In this document: piece by piece, positions 1 to 8,582 of the stretch | Position numbering within the stretch: the first letter of the stretch is position 1 | Layout of the letters: each line of letters opens with the position of its first letter | Origin: Barnesiella propionica | GTDB taxonomy: Bacteria; Bacteroidota; Bacteroidia; Bacteroidales; Barnesiellaceae | DNA: 64,000 nucleotides | Direction: 5' to 3' | NCBI RefSeq assembly: GCF_025567045.1 | Contig: NZ_JAOQJK010000007.1 | Span: 62,001 to 126,000, forward strand | Notes under the pieces: model-generated | Told to the model about the DNA's origin: nothing | Databases searched by the model: none | Seen by the model: only the letters and a program-made list of their open reading frames with translations | Translations under genes and position numbers: made by a program

Positions 1-18
1 CAAAAACCGTTCCGTTTT

Positions 19-708
19 TTATTTGTTCTTTCGGGCTGTAACGACGGAAAGAACGATATAAAGTCCTATGGAAGCAGCCAGTCCGCTGATACCCAACAAG
101 GAAACTAATATGATTGTTCCTGCGATAAGAAAATATCGGATGTAATTATCTTTAAATGACAGATTTTTGAATTTTAAAGAAAACATGGGAAGTTCCGATA
201 TCAACAGATAGGAAAAAACAAGAATAAGAGCTATTAACAGAATGAGGGAAATATGATGCTCCAAACCGTAAAAACAGATTCCGATCCAGAAAATGGCATT
301 AGCAGGAACCGGAAGACCGATGAACGATGTGGCTTGCCTCGTGTCGATATTGAATTTTGCCAGGCGTAGTCCGGAAAATACGGGAATAAGGAATGCAATA
401 AAAGGTATTAAAGATGTGAAACCCTCTGAAACGGGCTGGTATTGTTCCATGGATTTCATAATAAGAAACCCCGGTGCCACTCCGAAGCTGATAAGGTCGG
501 CCAGAGAATCCAGTTCTTTTCCCAATGGGGAGTAAGCTTTAAGCAAACGGGCCGTCATTCCGTCCATAAAATCGAATACCGCCGATAAGCCTATGAAAAT
601 AGCAGCTGTGCCGAAATTTCCGTTAAATGCGGCATAACAGGCGAAACATCCTGACAGAAGATTAAGGCAGGTTATTGAATTGGGAATATTTTTTATAATG
701 GAATTCAT
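19..708 (-). CDS. pssA: CDP-diacylglycerol--serine O-phosphatidyltransferase
   Basis: This membrane enzyme joins CDP-diacylglycerol and serine to give phosphatidylserine, the precursor of phosphatidylethanolamine. The 229-residue protein carries the CDP-alcohol phosphotransferase signature D-G-x2-A-R-x8-G-x3-D-x3-D at residues 49-71 (D49, G50, A53, R54, G63, D67, D71), all key residues present. The rest is mostly hydrophobic, with several membrane segments, as expected. It lies 19 bp downstream of psd on the same strand, so the two consecutive enzymes of the pathway are co-transcribed. The start is an ATG. The family assignment is secure. Confidence 0.95.
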   Translation of the reverse strand: MNSIIKNIPNSITCLNLLSGCFACYAAFNGNFGTAAIFIGLSAVFDFMDGMTARLLKAYSPLGKELDSLADLISFGVAPGFLIMKSMEQYQPVSEGFTSLIPFIAFLIPVFSGLRLAKFNIDTRQATSFIGLPVPANAIFWIGICFYGLEHHISLILLIALILVFSYLLISELPMFSLKFKNLSFKDNYIRYFLIAGTIILVSLLGISGLAASIGLYIVLSVVTARKNK

Positions 709-727
709 CTTGTTTTTGGTTAATTCG

Positions 728-1393
728 TTATTTTAACCGGGCTATGACAGTCATGTTCCCTACGGTCTTTTCTTTCAGGGAAACAAGTATTTCGCTGTCG
801 ATAGGCAGAAACAGGTCTACCCGTGACCCGAATTTAATAAAACCTACATGTTGGTCGATATGACATTCTTCTCCCGGTTCGGCGTATGTCACTATGCGCC
901 GGGCAAGGGCTCCTGCGATCTGGCGCATCAGTATTTCTTCTCCTCCGGGAGTTTTTATTACGACCGTAGAACGCTCGTTGTCGGTACTGGACTTCGGTAA
1001 ATATGCGGCCATGAATCTGCCGTCTTGGTGATGTACGTGAGTAACGGTTCCGTTTACCGGAAACCAGTTTGCATGAACGTTGAATACGGTCATGAAGATA
1101 GATACCTGAATGCGCTTGTCATGAAAATACTCGTCTTCCAGAACTTCTTCCAGAGCTACGACAGTACCGTCGGCAGGAGCGACCACTACATTTTTCGTGT
1201 CGCCTTTAAAATGCCTTTTAGGCGACCGGAAGAAATTAAGAATAAGAAGATAAAATATGATCGAGAGAGATATAATCGTATATGCTATCCATATAGGTTG
1301 CAAAAACATGTATACAGGCAAGTTTATAGCAATCAGTATGAGTAGAAGTATAGTTAAAATATTTTTTCCTTCCTGATGTATTTTCATTCTCAT
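728..1393 (-). CDS. psd: phosphatidylserine decarboxylase proenzyme
   Basis: It decarboxylates phosphatidylserine to phosphatidylethanolamine, using a pyruvoyl group made by self-cleavage. The 221-residue protein is the short archaeal-type/Bacteroidetes form. It has N-terminal hydrophobic segments (about residues 12-53), the PADG motif near 73-76, the FNVH motif at 104-107, and the sequence KFGSRVDLFLP with the expected cleavage between Gly189 and Ser190. It is first in the psd-pssA operon and sits behind a two-element promoter at 1420-1450. The start is ATG, and a second Met two codons later is an alternative. Confidence 0.95.
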   Translation of the reverse strand: MRMKIHQEGKNILTILLLILIAINLPVYMFLQPIWIAYTIISLSIIFYLLILNFFRSPKRHFKGDTKNVVVAPADGTVVALEEVLEDEYFHDKRIQVSIFMTVFNVHANWFPVNGTVTHVHHQDGRFMAAYLPKSSTDNERSTVVIKTPGGEEILMRQIAGALARRIVTYAEPGEECHIDQHVGFIKFGSRVDLFLPIDSEILVSLKEKTVGNMTVIARLK

Positions 1394-1419
1394 AGGTATT
1401 GGTTATAAATAAAAGCTTA

Positions 1420-1450
1420 CAAATGTAATAGTATTTTGTGTAATGACAAA
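1420..1450 (-). promoter_or_regulatory. Bacteroidetes-type promoter of psd-pssA
   Basis: Read on the minus strand, TTTG (1450-1447) is followed after exactly 19 bp by TACATTTG (1427-1420). This matches the Bacteroides consensus -33 TTTG and -7 TAnnTTTG. The -7 box ends 26 bp before the psd ATG. The match is seen directly; activity is inferred. Confidence 0.6.
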
Positions 1451-1543
1451 ACTGGCATCTCATTTCTCAGCCGGAACTTATTTTGCGGAGAAGAATTATT
1501 CCGATATTTGAGTCCCGATACAGCTTGTTTACGGTAAATTCAC

Positions 1544-1551
1544 TATATTTG
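1544..1551 (+). promoter_or_regulatory. candidate -7 box of the RluA-type gene
   Basis: TATATTTG fits the Bacteroidetes -7 consensus TAnnTTTG and lies 32 bp before the ATG at 1584. A good TTTG at the usual spacing is missing; only a TTG at 1525-1527 is nearby. Confidence 0.35.
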
Positions 1552-1583
1552 TAAGTTTTTTTACATAACCATAGATATTCTAT

Positions 1584-2507
1584 ATGAGACAAACAGGAAA
1601 AAATGGGAAAAGGACTTATCGCCGAACTTCCCCGGATGCGATTAAATTTTTTAAAGTAACGGAACACAGTCTGTTGCTGGAATTCCTGTTGAAGACGTTG
1701 AGTGATAAAAGCCGTACGACAGTGAAATCTATCTTGACTCATCGTCAGGTAGCCATCAACCGTACGCCTACTACCCGGTACGATGCTGTAGTACAGCCCG
1801 GAGATGAAGTGATGATCAATTTTGAAAAGGGATTTAAAGAGTTTAAACATTCCCGTTTGCGTATCGTATATGAAGATGAGTGTATCATCGTTGTGGATAA
1901 AGGTTATGGCTTGCTTTCCATGTCTACGGACCGGATTAAGGATAATACCGCATACCATATCTTGAGCGATTACCTTAAAGAACAGGATCCTTCAGCACGT
2001 CTTTTTATTCTTCACCGGCTGGACCGGGATACTTCGGGCCTCATGATGTTTGCCAAGAGCCAAGGAATACAGGAGCAGATGCAGCGTAACTGGAGTAATA
2101 TCGTATTGGAACGGAAATATGTTGCTGTAGTAGAAGGAGAGCCTGAAAAGAAAGAGGGTGAAGTCCGTTCTTATCTGGCGGAAAATGCGGCTTTCCAGGT
2201 ATATACGACAAATAATCCCGAGGAAGGGCAGCTGGCAGTTACAAGGTATAAAGTATTGAAGAGCAACGGCCGCTTTTCGCTGGTGGAGTTGAATTTGCAA
2301 ACGGGACGTAAAAACCAGATACGTGTACATATGAAAGATATAGGACACAGTATAGCCGGGGACCGTAAGTATGGAGCTAAGGGTAGTCCTATCGGACGAC
2401 TGGCGTTGCATGCATCTAAATTGAGGTTCGTTCATCCCGTTACGCGTCAGGAGATGAATTTTGAGACTGTTATTCCTCAAAAATTTATATATCTGGTAGC
2501 AGAGTGA
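1584..2507 (+). CDS. RluA-family 23S rRNA/tRNA pseudouridine synthase
   Basis: This is an RNA-modifying enzyme that isomerises uridine to pseudouridine. The 307-residue protein has an N-terminal S4-like RNA-binding region (about residues 25-90) and a catalytic domain from about 95. The motif HRLDRDTSG at 144-152 contains the catalytic Asp147. Later conserved parts include the segment around TGRKNQIRVHM in the C-terminal third. Family membership is clear, but the exact target uridines cannot be read from sequence. It stands alone between the psd operon and pheT. Confidence 0.88.
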   Translation: MRQTGKNGKRTYRRTSPDAIKFFKVTEHSLLLEFLLKTLSDKSRTTVKSILTHRQVAINRTPTTRYDAVVQPGDEVMINFEKGFKEFKHSRLRIVYEDECIIVVDKGYGLLSMSTDRIKDNTAYHILSDYLKEQDPSARLFILHRLDRDTSGLMMFAKSQGIQEQMQRNWSNIVLERKYVAVVEGEPEKKEGEVRSYLAENAAFQVYTTNNPEEGQLAVTRYKVLKSNGRFSLVELNLQTGRKNQIRVHMKDIGHSIAGDRKYGAKGSPIGRLALHASKLRFVHPVTRQEMNFETVIPQKFIYLVAE

Positions 2508-2597
2508 TGGCCTGAAGGGTAGAGCCGCCGGATGCTTTAGCCGGGAAAAATCCCTATTTTTAGCTATCTTGTTTATAGATAACAAAAATAATCTTAT

Positions 2598-2605
2598 TAC
2601 CTTTG
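2598..2605 (+). promoter_or_regulatory. candidate -7 box of pheT
   Basis: TACCTTTG matches TAnnTTTG. It lies about 99 bp before the pheT ATG, which implies a leader of roughly 90 nt. No TTTG is seen at the usual 19-bp spacing. Confidence 0.35.
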
Positions 2606-2627
2606 GCAGGTTTTATATAGTTAGCTG

Positions 2628-2668
2628 TCTGCCGGCAGAATAATATAAGAAGAGAGGTATATGCCCTC
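2628..2668 (+). promoter_or_regulatory. structured pheT leader (palindrome and hairpin)
   Basis: The predicted pheT leader holds a perfect 12-bp palindrome, TCTGCCGGCAGA, at 2628-2639. Just after it is an imperfect hairpin, AAGAGAGG / CCCTCTT, near 2648-2668. The symmetry is seen directly; any role in controlling pheT is speculation. Confidence 0.25.
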
Positions 2669-2703
2669 TTTGTTGAAAAGATAATAATATAACACATAAA
2701 GAT

Positions 2704-5166
2704 ATGAATATCTCTTATAATTGGCTGAAAGATTATTTGGATTTTGATCTTACTCCTGAGGAAGTCTCTGCAGCTCTTACTTCTATTGGCCTCGAAACAG
2801 GCGGAATTGAAGAGGTACAGGCGATTAAGGGCGGATTAGAAGGTTTGGTCATCGGAAAAGTGTTGACGTGTGTGGATCATCCCAACAGCGATCATTTGCA
2901 TATTACGACGGTTGATTTGGGCGACGGAACCCCTACTCAGATCGTTTGCGGTGCTCCCAATGTAGCAGCCGGACAGCATGTTGTGGTAGCGACTGTCGGA
3001 GCTGTTTTATATGACGGTGAAGACAGTTTTACTATTAAGAAATCTAAAATACGCGGAGAAGAATCGTTCGGAATGATTTGTGCCGAAGATGAAATAGGTA
3101 TAGGTACTTCTCATGACGGTATTATCGTTTTACCGGATACGGCTGTGCCCGGAACCCCGGCAAAAGATTATTATAATGTCAAGAGTGATTATATACTCGA
3201 AGTCGATATCACGCCGAACCGGATAGATGCTGCTTCCCATTACGGAGTGGCACGTGATCTTGCCGCTTATCTTATACGCCATAAGAAAAACGGAAATTTG
3301 CGCAGACCTTCGGTCGATGCGTTCAAAGTCGATGTTCCTACCGGCGGTATAGAAGTAGAGGTACTGAATACGGAGGCTTGTCCGCGTTATGCCGGAGTGA
3401 CTGTCCGGAATGTGAAAGTACAGGAAAGTCCTGAGTGGCTGCAGCAACGGTTACTTTCAATCGGACTTCGTCCGATAAATAATATTGTGGACATTACCAA
3501 TTATTTATTACATTCAATGGCCCAGCCTTTGCACTGTTTCGATTTGAAACATATAAAGGGAGGGAAGGTTTTTGTGAAGACATTGCCTGAAGGTTCTAAA
3601 TTCGTGACTCTGGATGAAACGGAACGGACTCTTTCTGATAAGGATCTGATGATATGCAACGCAGAAGAGGGCATGTGTATCGCCGGTGTATTCGGAGGAC
3701 TTAAATCGGGTGTAACCGACGCTACGACAGATGTATTTCTTGAGGCGGCTTACTTTAATCCTATGTGGGTACGAAAAACAGCCCGCCGTCATGGACTGAA
3801 TACCGATTCGTCATTCCGTTTCGAACGGGGAGTGGACCCGAACAACACACTTTATGTATTGAAATTGGCGGCTCTTATGGTAAAAGAGCTCGCCGGAGGA
3901 CAGATTTGTGGCGATGTTGTAGATATCTATCCTGAAAAGATAAATAATTTTCCGGTAACATTGAGCTATGATAAAATCAATACGCTGGTAGGAAAGGTAA
4001 TACCGGAAGATATAGTAAAAGATATCCTCCGCAGCCTTGAAATAGAGGTGTTGAAGGAGCAAGACGGAGTTCTTGAATTGAGCGTGCCTACTTATCGCGT
4101 GGATGTTCAACGGGATGTGGATGTGATAGAAGATATATTGCGTATATATGGTTATAATAATGTGGAATTTACCGATTCGGTTCATTCTAATCTTTCTTAT
4201 AAAACATTTACCGACGAGAGCCACCAGTTACAAAATTTAGTTTCGGAACAACTTACAGGTTGCGGATTCTATGAAATCATGAATAATTCTCTGACATGCG
4301 GTGCTTATTATGATGAACTGGTCTCTTATCCCCGGAAAAATAGTGTTGCATTGTTGAACCCGTTGAGCAATGACCTGAACGTAATGCGTCAGACATTATT
4401 ATTCGGAGGGTTGGAGAGTCTGGTTCATAACATTAACCGCCGTCGTCCCGATCTTCGTTTCTATGAAATAGGAAATTGTTATTATTATAATGCCGAAACG
4501 GATGACAGCAAAGATGCAACGGCTCGTTTCCGTGAGGAGAAACATCTGGGCCTGTGGCTTACCGGCAACCGTGTTTCTGGCAGTTGGGCTCATGCTGATG
4601 AAAAAAGCTCCGTATTTGAATTGAAAGCTTATGTGGAAAATATTTTTGCACGTCTCGGAATAGAAAAGAATAACCTGGTGGTTTCGCAAGTGTCCGACGA
4701 TATATTCCCGGCGGCTTTGTGTATAACGAACCGGGGTGGTAAAAAAATAGGTATGCTGGGACTCGTCTCGAATAAAATACTTAAAAAATTCGATATTGAG
4801 GCAGAAGTCTCTTATGCGGAATTAAATTGGGACATATTGATGAAAATGTCTGTCAGAAATAAAGTGAATTATACCGAGCTGCCCAAGTTTCTGCCCGTAA
4901 AACGAGATCTCGCATTACTGGTTGATCATTCGGTGACATTTGCTGAAATTGAGAAAGTGGCATTTGACAGCGAACGTAAGTTATTGAAGGAGGTTTATCT
5001 GTTCGATGTATATGAAGGTAAAAACCTGGATGCCGGTAAAAAATCGTATGCTGTTTCCTTTATCTTGCAGGATGAAAATAAAACGCTTACTGATAAACAG
5101 ATAGAGGCTATCATGAATAAGATCATTATGAACCTTGAGCAGAAGCTGAATGCCAGATTGAGATAA
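2704..5166 (+). CDS. pheT: phenylalanine--tRNA ligase beta subunit
   Basis: This is the large subunit of the alpha2-beta2 PheRS, which charges tRNA-Phe in the cytoplasm. At 820 residues it has full bacterial length. In order there are an EMAP-like tRNA-binding domain (about 40-155), the B3/B4 editing region (about 210-400), B5 (about 405-480), the pseudo-catalytic core, and a C-terminal ferredoxin-fold anticodon-binding domain (about 727-820). pheS is not beside it in this window. It is followed after 35 bp by the YebC-family gene, so read-through is likely. The start ATG gives MNISYNWLKDYLDF, typical of the family. Confidence 0.97.
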   Translation: MNISYNWLKDYLDFDLTPEEVSAALTSIGLETGGIEEVQAIKGGLEGLVIGKVLTCVDHPNSDHLHITTVDLGDGTPTQIVCGAPNVAAGQHVVVATVGAVLYDGEDSFTIKKSKIRGEESFGMICAEDEIGIGTSHDGIIVLPDTAVPGTPAKDYYNVKSDYILEVDITPNRIDAASHYGVARDLAAYLIRHKKNGNLRRPSVDAFKVDVPTGGIEVEVLNTEACPRYAGVTVRNVKVQESPEWLQQRLLSIGLRPINNIVDITNYLLHSMAQPLHCFDLKHIKGGKVFVKTLPEGSKFVTLDETERTLSDKDLMICNAEEGMCIAGVFGGLKSGVTDATTDVFLEAAYFNPMWVRKTARRHGLNTDSSFRFERGVDPNNTLYVLKLAALMVKELAGGQICGDVVDIYPEKINNFPVTLSYDKINTLVGKVIPEDIVKDILRSLEIEVLKEQDGVLELSVPTYRVDVQRDVDVIEDILRIYGYNNVEFTDSVHSNLSYKTFTDESHQLQNLVSEQLTGCGFYEIMNNSLTCGAYYDELVSYPRKNSVALLNPLSNDLNVMRQTLLFGGLESLVHNINRRRPDLRFYEIGNCYYYNAETDDSKDATARFREEKHLGLWLTGNRVSGSWAHADEKSSVFELKAYVENIFARLGIEKNNLVVSQVSDDIFPAALCITNRGGKKIGMLGLVSNKILKKFDIEAEVSYAELNWDILMKMSVRNKVNYTELPKFLPVKRDLALLVDHSVTFAEIEKVAFDSERKLLKEVYLFDVYEGKNLDAGKKSYAVSFILQDENKTLTDKQIEAIMNKIIMNLEQKLNARLR

Positions 5167-5201
5167 ACAACAATTAATCATATTTGTAATATAAATAACA
5201 T

Positions 5202-5930
5202 ATGGGAAGAGCGTTTGAATATCGTAAAGCCAGAAAGATGAAGCGCTGGGGTAATATGGCGCGTACATTTACGAAGTTAGGTAAGGAAATTTCTATTGCT
5301 GTGAAAGCGAGCGGCCCGGATCCCGACAGTAATCCCCGTTTACGTGTGCTGATGCAAAATGCAAAGGCTGCCAACATGCCAAAGGAAAATGTTGAAAGAG
5401 CGATCAAAAAAGCTATTTCTAAGGATGCCGGGGATTATAAGGAAGTCGTATATGAAGGTTACGGACCTTATGGTATTGCTATAGTTGTAGAGACCGCTAC
5501 CGATAATCCCACCCGTACGGTAGCTAATGTGCGCAGTTATTTTAATAAAGCAGGAGGGTCTTTGGGTACTTCGGGCAGTCTTACTTTTTTGTTCGATCAT
5601 AAGTGTGTTTTCAAGATTAAACAAAAAGAGGGTGTTTCGCTGGAAGATCTGGAACTTGAATTGATCGATTATGGTGTGGACGAACTGGAGAATGACGGTG
5701 AGGAAGTCGTTCTTTACGGAGAGTTTGAATCGTATAATAATATACAGCATTATCTGGAAGAAAACGGTTTTGAGATAACCAGCGCCGAATTTGAACGTAT
5801 TCCTAATGATATGAAACAATTGGATGCGGAACAACGTGCCTCGATCGAGAAACTGATTGAACGTTTCGAAGAGGACGAGGATGTCCAGAACGTATTCCAT
5901 AATATGCAGGAAGAAAACGAGGACGAATAA
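5202..5930 (+). CDS. YebC/PmpR-family protein
   Basis: This 242-residue protein belongs to the YebC family. Members were first annotated as DNA-binding transcriptional regulators, and some are now linked to translation of proline-rich stretches. The N-terminus MGRAFEYRKARKMKRW is the typical start. The conserved segment GYGPYGIAIVVETATDN lies near residues 85-101, and the acidic C-terminus is usual. It follows pheT by 35 bp and is closed by a hairpin with a T-run at 5952-5980. The family is certain; the cellular role in this organism is not. Confidence 0.92.
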   Translation: MGRAFEYRKARKMKRWGNMARTFTKLGKEISIAVKASGPDPDSNPRLRVLMQNAKAANMPKENVERAIKKAISKDAGDYKEVVYEGYGPYGIAIVVETATDNPTRTVANVRSYFNKAGGSLGTSGSLTFLFDHKCVFKIKQKEGVSLEDLELELIDYGVDELENDGEEVVLYGEFESYNNIQHYLEENGFEITSAEFERIPNDMKQLDAEQRASIEKLIERFEEDEDVQNVFHNMQEENEDE

Positions 5931-5951
5931 GTCCTTATATAAATATCTATC

Positions 5952-5980
5952 AAAGGGAATATTTTTTGTATTCCCTTTTT
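5952..5980 (+). terminator. intrinsic terminator after the YebC-family gene
   Basis: AAAGGGAATA (5952-5961) pairs perfectly with TATTCCCTTT (5969-5978) around a 7-base loop, and the T-run continues after it. It lies 22 bp past the stop codon. Confidence 0.7.
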
Positions 5981-5997
5981 TGTTTCTTTGTTTTATT

Positions 5998-6264
5998 ATG
6001 TACGGGGGAAAACAGGATATGAAAATAGAATACAGACCACAGGGGACTTGTAGTTCGAAAATCGAAATCGAACTGGAGAATGATGTTATCGGAAAGGTTT
6101 CTTTTACGGGAGGATGTAGCGGAAACCTGCAGGGGTTAAGCCGATTAGTAGATGGGATGAAAGTGAACGAGGTTATAAAACGTTTAGAGGGAATACGTTG
6201 CGGTAATCGCCCTACTTCATGTCCCGACCAATTGTGCCAGGCTTTGAAAAGCCTTTGGGGTTAA
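5998..6264 (+). CDS. TSCPD domain protein (TIGR03905-type)
   Basis: This is a small cytoplasmic protein of 88 residues, or 81 if it starts at the second Met (6019). It matches the TSCPD domain family, related to a C-terminal module of some ribonucleotide reductases. Visible marks are the opening YRPQGTCSSKIEIELE, the segment FTGGCSGNLQGL and the closing CGNRPTSCPDQLCQAL, with conserved cysteines. The open frame extends further upstream into the YebC-family gene, but that part runs through the terminator hairpin and is unlikely to be translated. The function is unknown. It converges on the DUF695 gene with only 12 bp between stops. Confidence 0.8.
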   Translation: MYGGKQDMKIEYRPQGTCSSKIEIELENDVIGKVSFTGGCSGNLQGLSRLVDGMKVNEVIKRLEGIRCGNRPTSCPDQLCQALKSLWG

Positions 6265-6276
6265 CAATCTCTTGAT

Positions 6277-6747
6277 TTATGCATCCAGGGTATTCTCATT
6301 ATTGTCGGTTGTTTCCCCATGCGCACGTAATTCGTACATTTCCTTATATTCGTTCCATTCCGGATCTTTTTCGGTATAGATAGTAATAGGAAGCAAATCG
6401 TAAGTTAATAAAGCATCATTGAACATTTTCCCAAATGCCGGAATATTTCTGGTATAAAATACCCACGTGCGTTCCCCTCCTCCGGTATAGATACCGGTAA
6501 GTATAGCCAGTTTGTTTTTTTCCATGGTATTTTTTACCGTTTCCTGCACACGTTCCATGAGTTCCGCTTCTTTTTCGGACGGCATACCATTGGCGTCTGC
6601 TTCATATTTCCATGATATTTCCACCCGTTCTTTGAATTTTCCCGATTCGGTAAACGTTCTTATCTGGTCTCTGCCGCAAACAATGATCATTTGGTCACCT
6701 TCCTCGGTCTCGGCAAGTGAAGTGAACCATTCGTCTCCTAGTTTCAT
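6277..6747 (-). CDS. DUF695 domain protein
   Basis: This 156-residue soluble protein has no signal peptide or membrane segment. Its layout matches DUF695, a family of unknown function: a GDEWFTSLAE start, a central TGIYTGGGERTWVFYTRN segment, and a C-terminal half with YDLLPITIYTEKDPEW. It is monocistronic, facing away from rmuC, with a TATCTTTG -7 box at 6773-6780 just upstream. No biochemical role can be assigned. Confidence 0.75.
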   Translation of the reverse strand: MKLGDEWFTSLAETEEGDQMIIVCGRDQIRTFTESGKFKERVEISWKYEADANGMPSEKEAELMERVQETVKNTMEKNKLAILTGIYTGGGERTWVFYTRNIPAFGKMFNDALLTYDLLPITIYTEKDPEWNEYKEMYELRAHGETTDNNENTLDA

Positions 6748-6772
6748 GTATATATTTTAGTTTCTTTAGCGA

Positions 6773-6780
6773 CAAAGATA
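6773..6780 (-). promoter_or_regulatory. candidate -7 box of the DUF695 gene
   Basis: On the minus strand this reads TATCTTTG, a match to TAnnTTTG, 25 bp upstream of the ATG at 6747. A -33 TTTG is not seen at 19 bp. Confidence 0.35.
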
Positions 6781-6823
6781 TATGAATTTTCCGATAATAT
6801 TCTCTTGTCTGCTATGAATATGT

Positions 6824-6831
6824 TATATTTG
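6824..6831 (+). promoter_or_regulatory. candidate -7 box of rmuC
   Basis: TATATTTG lies 20 bp before the rmuC ATG. The upstream element is weak: only CTTG at 6804-6807, with 16-bp spacing. Confidence 0.35.
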
Positions 6832-6851
6832 ATATCACTAATCTTTAATGA

Positions 6852-8174
6852 ATGTTTATGTCGGTTTTGTTGTACATATTGTTGCTGGTTTGCATATCGG
6901 TCATATTTTGGTTAACGTATAAATTATTCCGGAATTCTTCAGATGTTGCTGTCTTAAAAGAACGCAATATCTTGCTGGAAACTCAATTGGCCGATAAAGA
7001 GGCACAATGGGATAAAACAGGTCGGGAACTGGAACGGATACGGGAGGAGTATAAGGATATGTTGCAAGAATCCGGAGAACTCAAAGCCTTGAATCATGGT
7101 TTGAAAGAAATGTTGACTCTGCAAAAGGAAGAAGTACGGAAAGCCAGGGAAGATATGAATAATGAATTCCGTGTCATAGCAACTGAAATTCTGGAAGATA
7201 AATCTAAAAAGTTCAGGGAATTGAATGATGAGAAACTCTCGGAGATACTGAATCCTTTAAAGGAACGTATAGATGGATTTAAAAAAGCGGTTGAAGATAC
7301 ATATAGCCAGGAGGCCCGTGAACGTTTTTCCTTATGTAGAAGTATTGATGAACTGGTAAAATTGAATAAGACGATAGGAGAAGAGGCAAATCAGTTAACA
7401 CGGGCTTTGAAAGGGGACTCTAAAATACAGGGAGACTGGGGTGAGATGATCCTTGAGAATATTCTTGAAAAATCGGGTCTGGAAAAAAACAGGGAATATT
7501 TTTTACAGGAAACATTGAAAGACAGTGCCGGAAGAACCATTCAAAGTGAAGAAGGCCGCAGATTGAGACCGGATGTTATAATAAAATATCCCGGAGAGAG
7601 ATGGATGGTAATTGACTCTAAAGTTTCTCTTACCGCTTATGTTAAGTATATAAATGCTTCGGACAAACTCGAACGGGATATTATGATCAAGGAACATGTT
7701 CTTTCTATGCGGAAACATATTGAAGAGTTAAGCCGTAAAAGTTATCAGGATTATTTGGGAAAGAATGATTATGTAATGATGTTCGTTCCTAATGAAGCGG
7801 CATATATGTCTGCGATGCAGTATGATGCGGAAATGTGGCAGTTTGCTTATGACCGGAGGGTCTTATTGTTGAGCCCGACTAACCTGATAGCTGCTTTAAA
7901 ACTGATTGCAGACTTATGGTTGAGAGATAAACAGACCAGGAATGCTATATTTATTGCCGAGGAAAGCGGGAAACTATATGATAAATTCGTCGGGTTTGTC
8001 GAGGACATGGAACGTATAGGGCGTAATATAAATATGGCCCAGGACAGTTATGCGAAAGCTATGAAGAAATTATCTACAGGTACGGGAAATTTAATAAGTA
8101 AAGCTTCTCGACTGAAAGAAATAGGGGCTAAAACATCCAAGTCTTTATCGGTTGAAAGTGAAGAGCAGGAATGA
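6852..8174 (+). CDS. rmuC: DNA recombination protein RmuC homologue
   Basis: RmuC proteins are nuclease-fold proteins reported to limit inversions and rearrangements at short repeats. This 440-residue copy has an N-terminal membrane anchor (about residues 3-23), a charged coiled coil (about 30-110), and the RmuC domain (about 150-420). The domain has the segment GDWGEMILENILEKSGL near 196-212 and a RPDVIIKYPGERWMVIDSKV stretch in which the acidic and lysine residues fit a nuclease-like core. Length and layout are normal. A Met two codons downstream is an alternative start. The stop lies at the edge of a long hairpin that may end transcription. Confidence 0.9.
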   Translation: MFMSVLLYILLLVCISVIFWLTYKLFRNSSDVAVLKERNILLETQLADKEAQWDKTGRELERIREEYKDMLQESGELKALNHGLKEMLTLQKEEVRKAREDMNNEFRVIATEILEDKSKKFRELNDEKLSEILNPLKERIDGFKKAVEDTYSQEARERFSLCRSIDELVKLNKTIGEEANQLTRALKGDSKIQGDWGEMILENILEKSGLEKNREYFLQETLKDSAGRTIQSEEGRRLRPDVIIKYPGERWMVIDSKVSLTAYVKYINASDKLERDIMIKEHVLSMRKHIEELSRKSYQDYLGKNDYVMMFVPNEAAYMSAMQYDAEMWQFAYDRRVLLLSPTNLIAALKLIADLWLRDKQTRNAIFIAEESGKLYDKFVGFVEDMERIGRNINMAQDSYAKAMKKLSTGTGNLISKASRLKEIGAKTSKSLSVESEEQE

Positions 8175-8220
8175 TAAAGAAGAATTTCGTACATGAAATT
8201 TGACGAAACTCTTCTTTATC
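8173..8220 (+). terminator. hairpin terminator after rmuC
   Basis: GATAAAGAAGA (8173-8183) pairs with TCTTCTTTATC (8210-8220). The stem continues inward with TTTCG/CGAAA after one mismatch. There is no strong T-run, so its strength is uncertain. It overlaps the rmuC stop codon. Confidence 0.45.
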
Positions 8221-8240
8221 GGATGAACAAAACATTATTT

Positions 8241-8417
8241 TTATTTTTTTCCCTCTTCGATGGAAACTTTACGGAATTCTTTCAATAATTCTGTCAATGC
8301 CAGACTCGCTTTGCGGGCACGAGCTCCGGCTGCTTTATTGTTTTTTACTAATTGTGCTTTGGCATTCTCATCGAAAATCATCCATTCATTGGTAATTTTA
8401 GTTAGTAAGTCTTCCAT
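8241..8417 (-). CDS. histone H1-like (Hc1-type) DNA-binding protein
   Basis: This short gene encodes 58 residues: MEDLLTKITNEW at the start, then a basic stretch NNKAAGARARKASLALTELL and a KEFRKVS tail. The AAGARARKASLAL core is the hallmark of the small histone H1-like proteins common in Bacteroidetes, related to chlamydial Hc1. It would bind DNA through its lysines and arginines and help pack the nucleoid. The gene is monocistronic, with a TATCTTTG -7 box at 8469-8476 and a leader of about 45 nt. The frame was read by hand and is open throughout. Confidence 0.8.
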   Translation of the reverse strand: MEDLLTKITNEWMIFDENAKAQLVKNNKAAGARARKASLALTELLKEFRKVSIEEGKK

Positions 8418-8468
8418 AATAATTAATTTAATGTAGTAAGTGTTTGATTTATATCCTTGTTTAAGTCA

Positions 8469-8476
8469 CAAAGATA
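8469..8476 (-). promoter_or_regulatory. candidate -7 box of the histone H1-like gene
   Basis: On the minus strand this reads TATCTTTG, a full match to TAnnTTTG, 51 bp before the ATG at 8417. The nearest TTTG upstream gives a 25-bp spacer, longer than usual. Confidence 0.35.
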
Positions 8477-8582
8477 TAGGACGCCTTTGTTTGGATTGTG
8501 TCAAATTTGCAAAAAAATATGCCAAATCAGAAAAAATGATTCCCAAAACGGAAAAAATGTGTTTGGCAATGTGATGAGCTTA

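Noticed and set aside
5857..5997. N-terminal extension of the TSCPD protein
   Set aside because: It would run backwards into the YebC-family gene and through its terminator hairpin, and carries no family sequence.
8521..8570. TGCCAAA ... TTTGGCA inverted repeat upstream of the histone-like gene
   Set aside because: The arms are only seven bases, about 37 bases apart, in A-rich DNA; no regulator is known to bind it.
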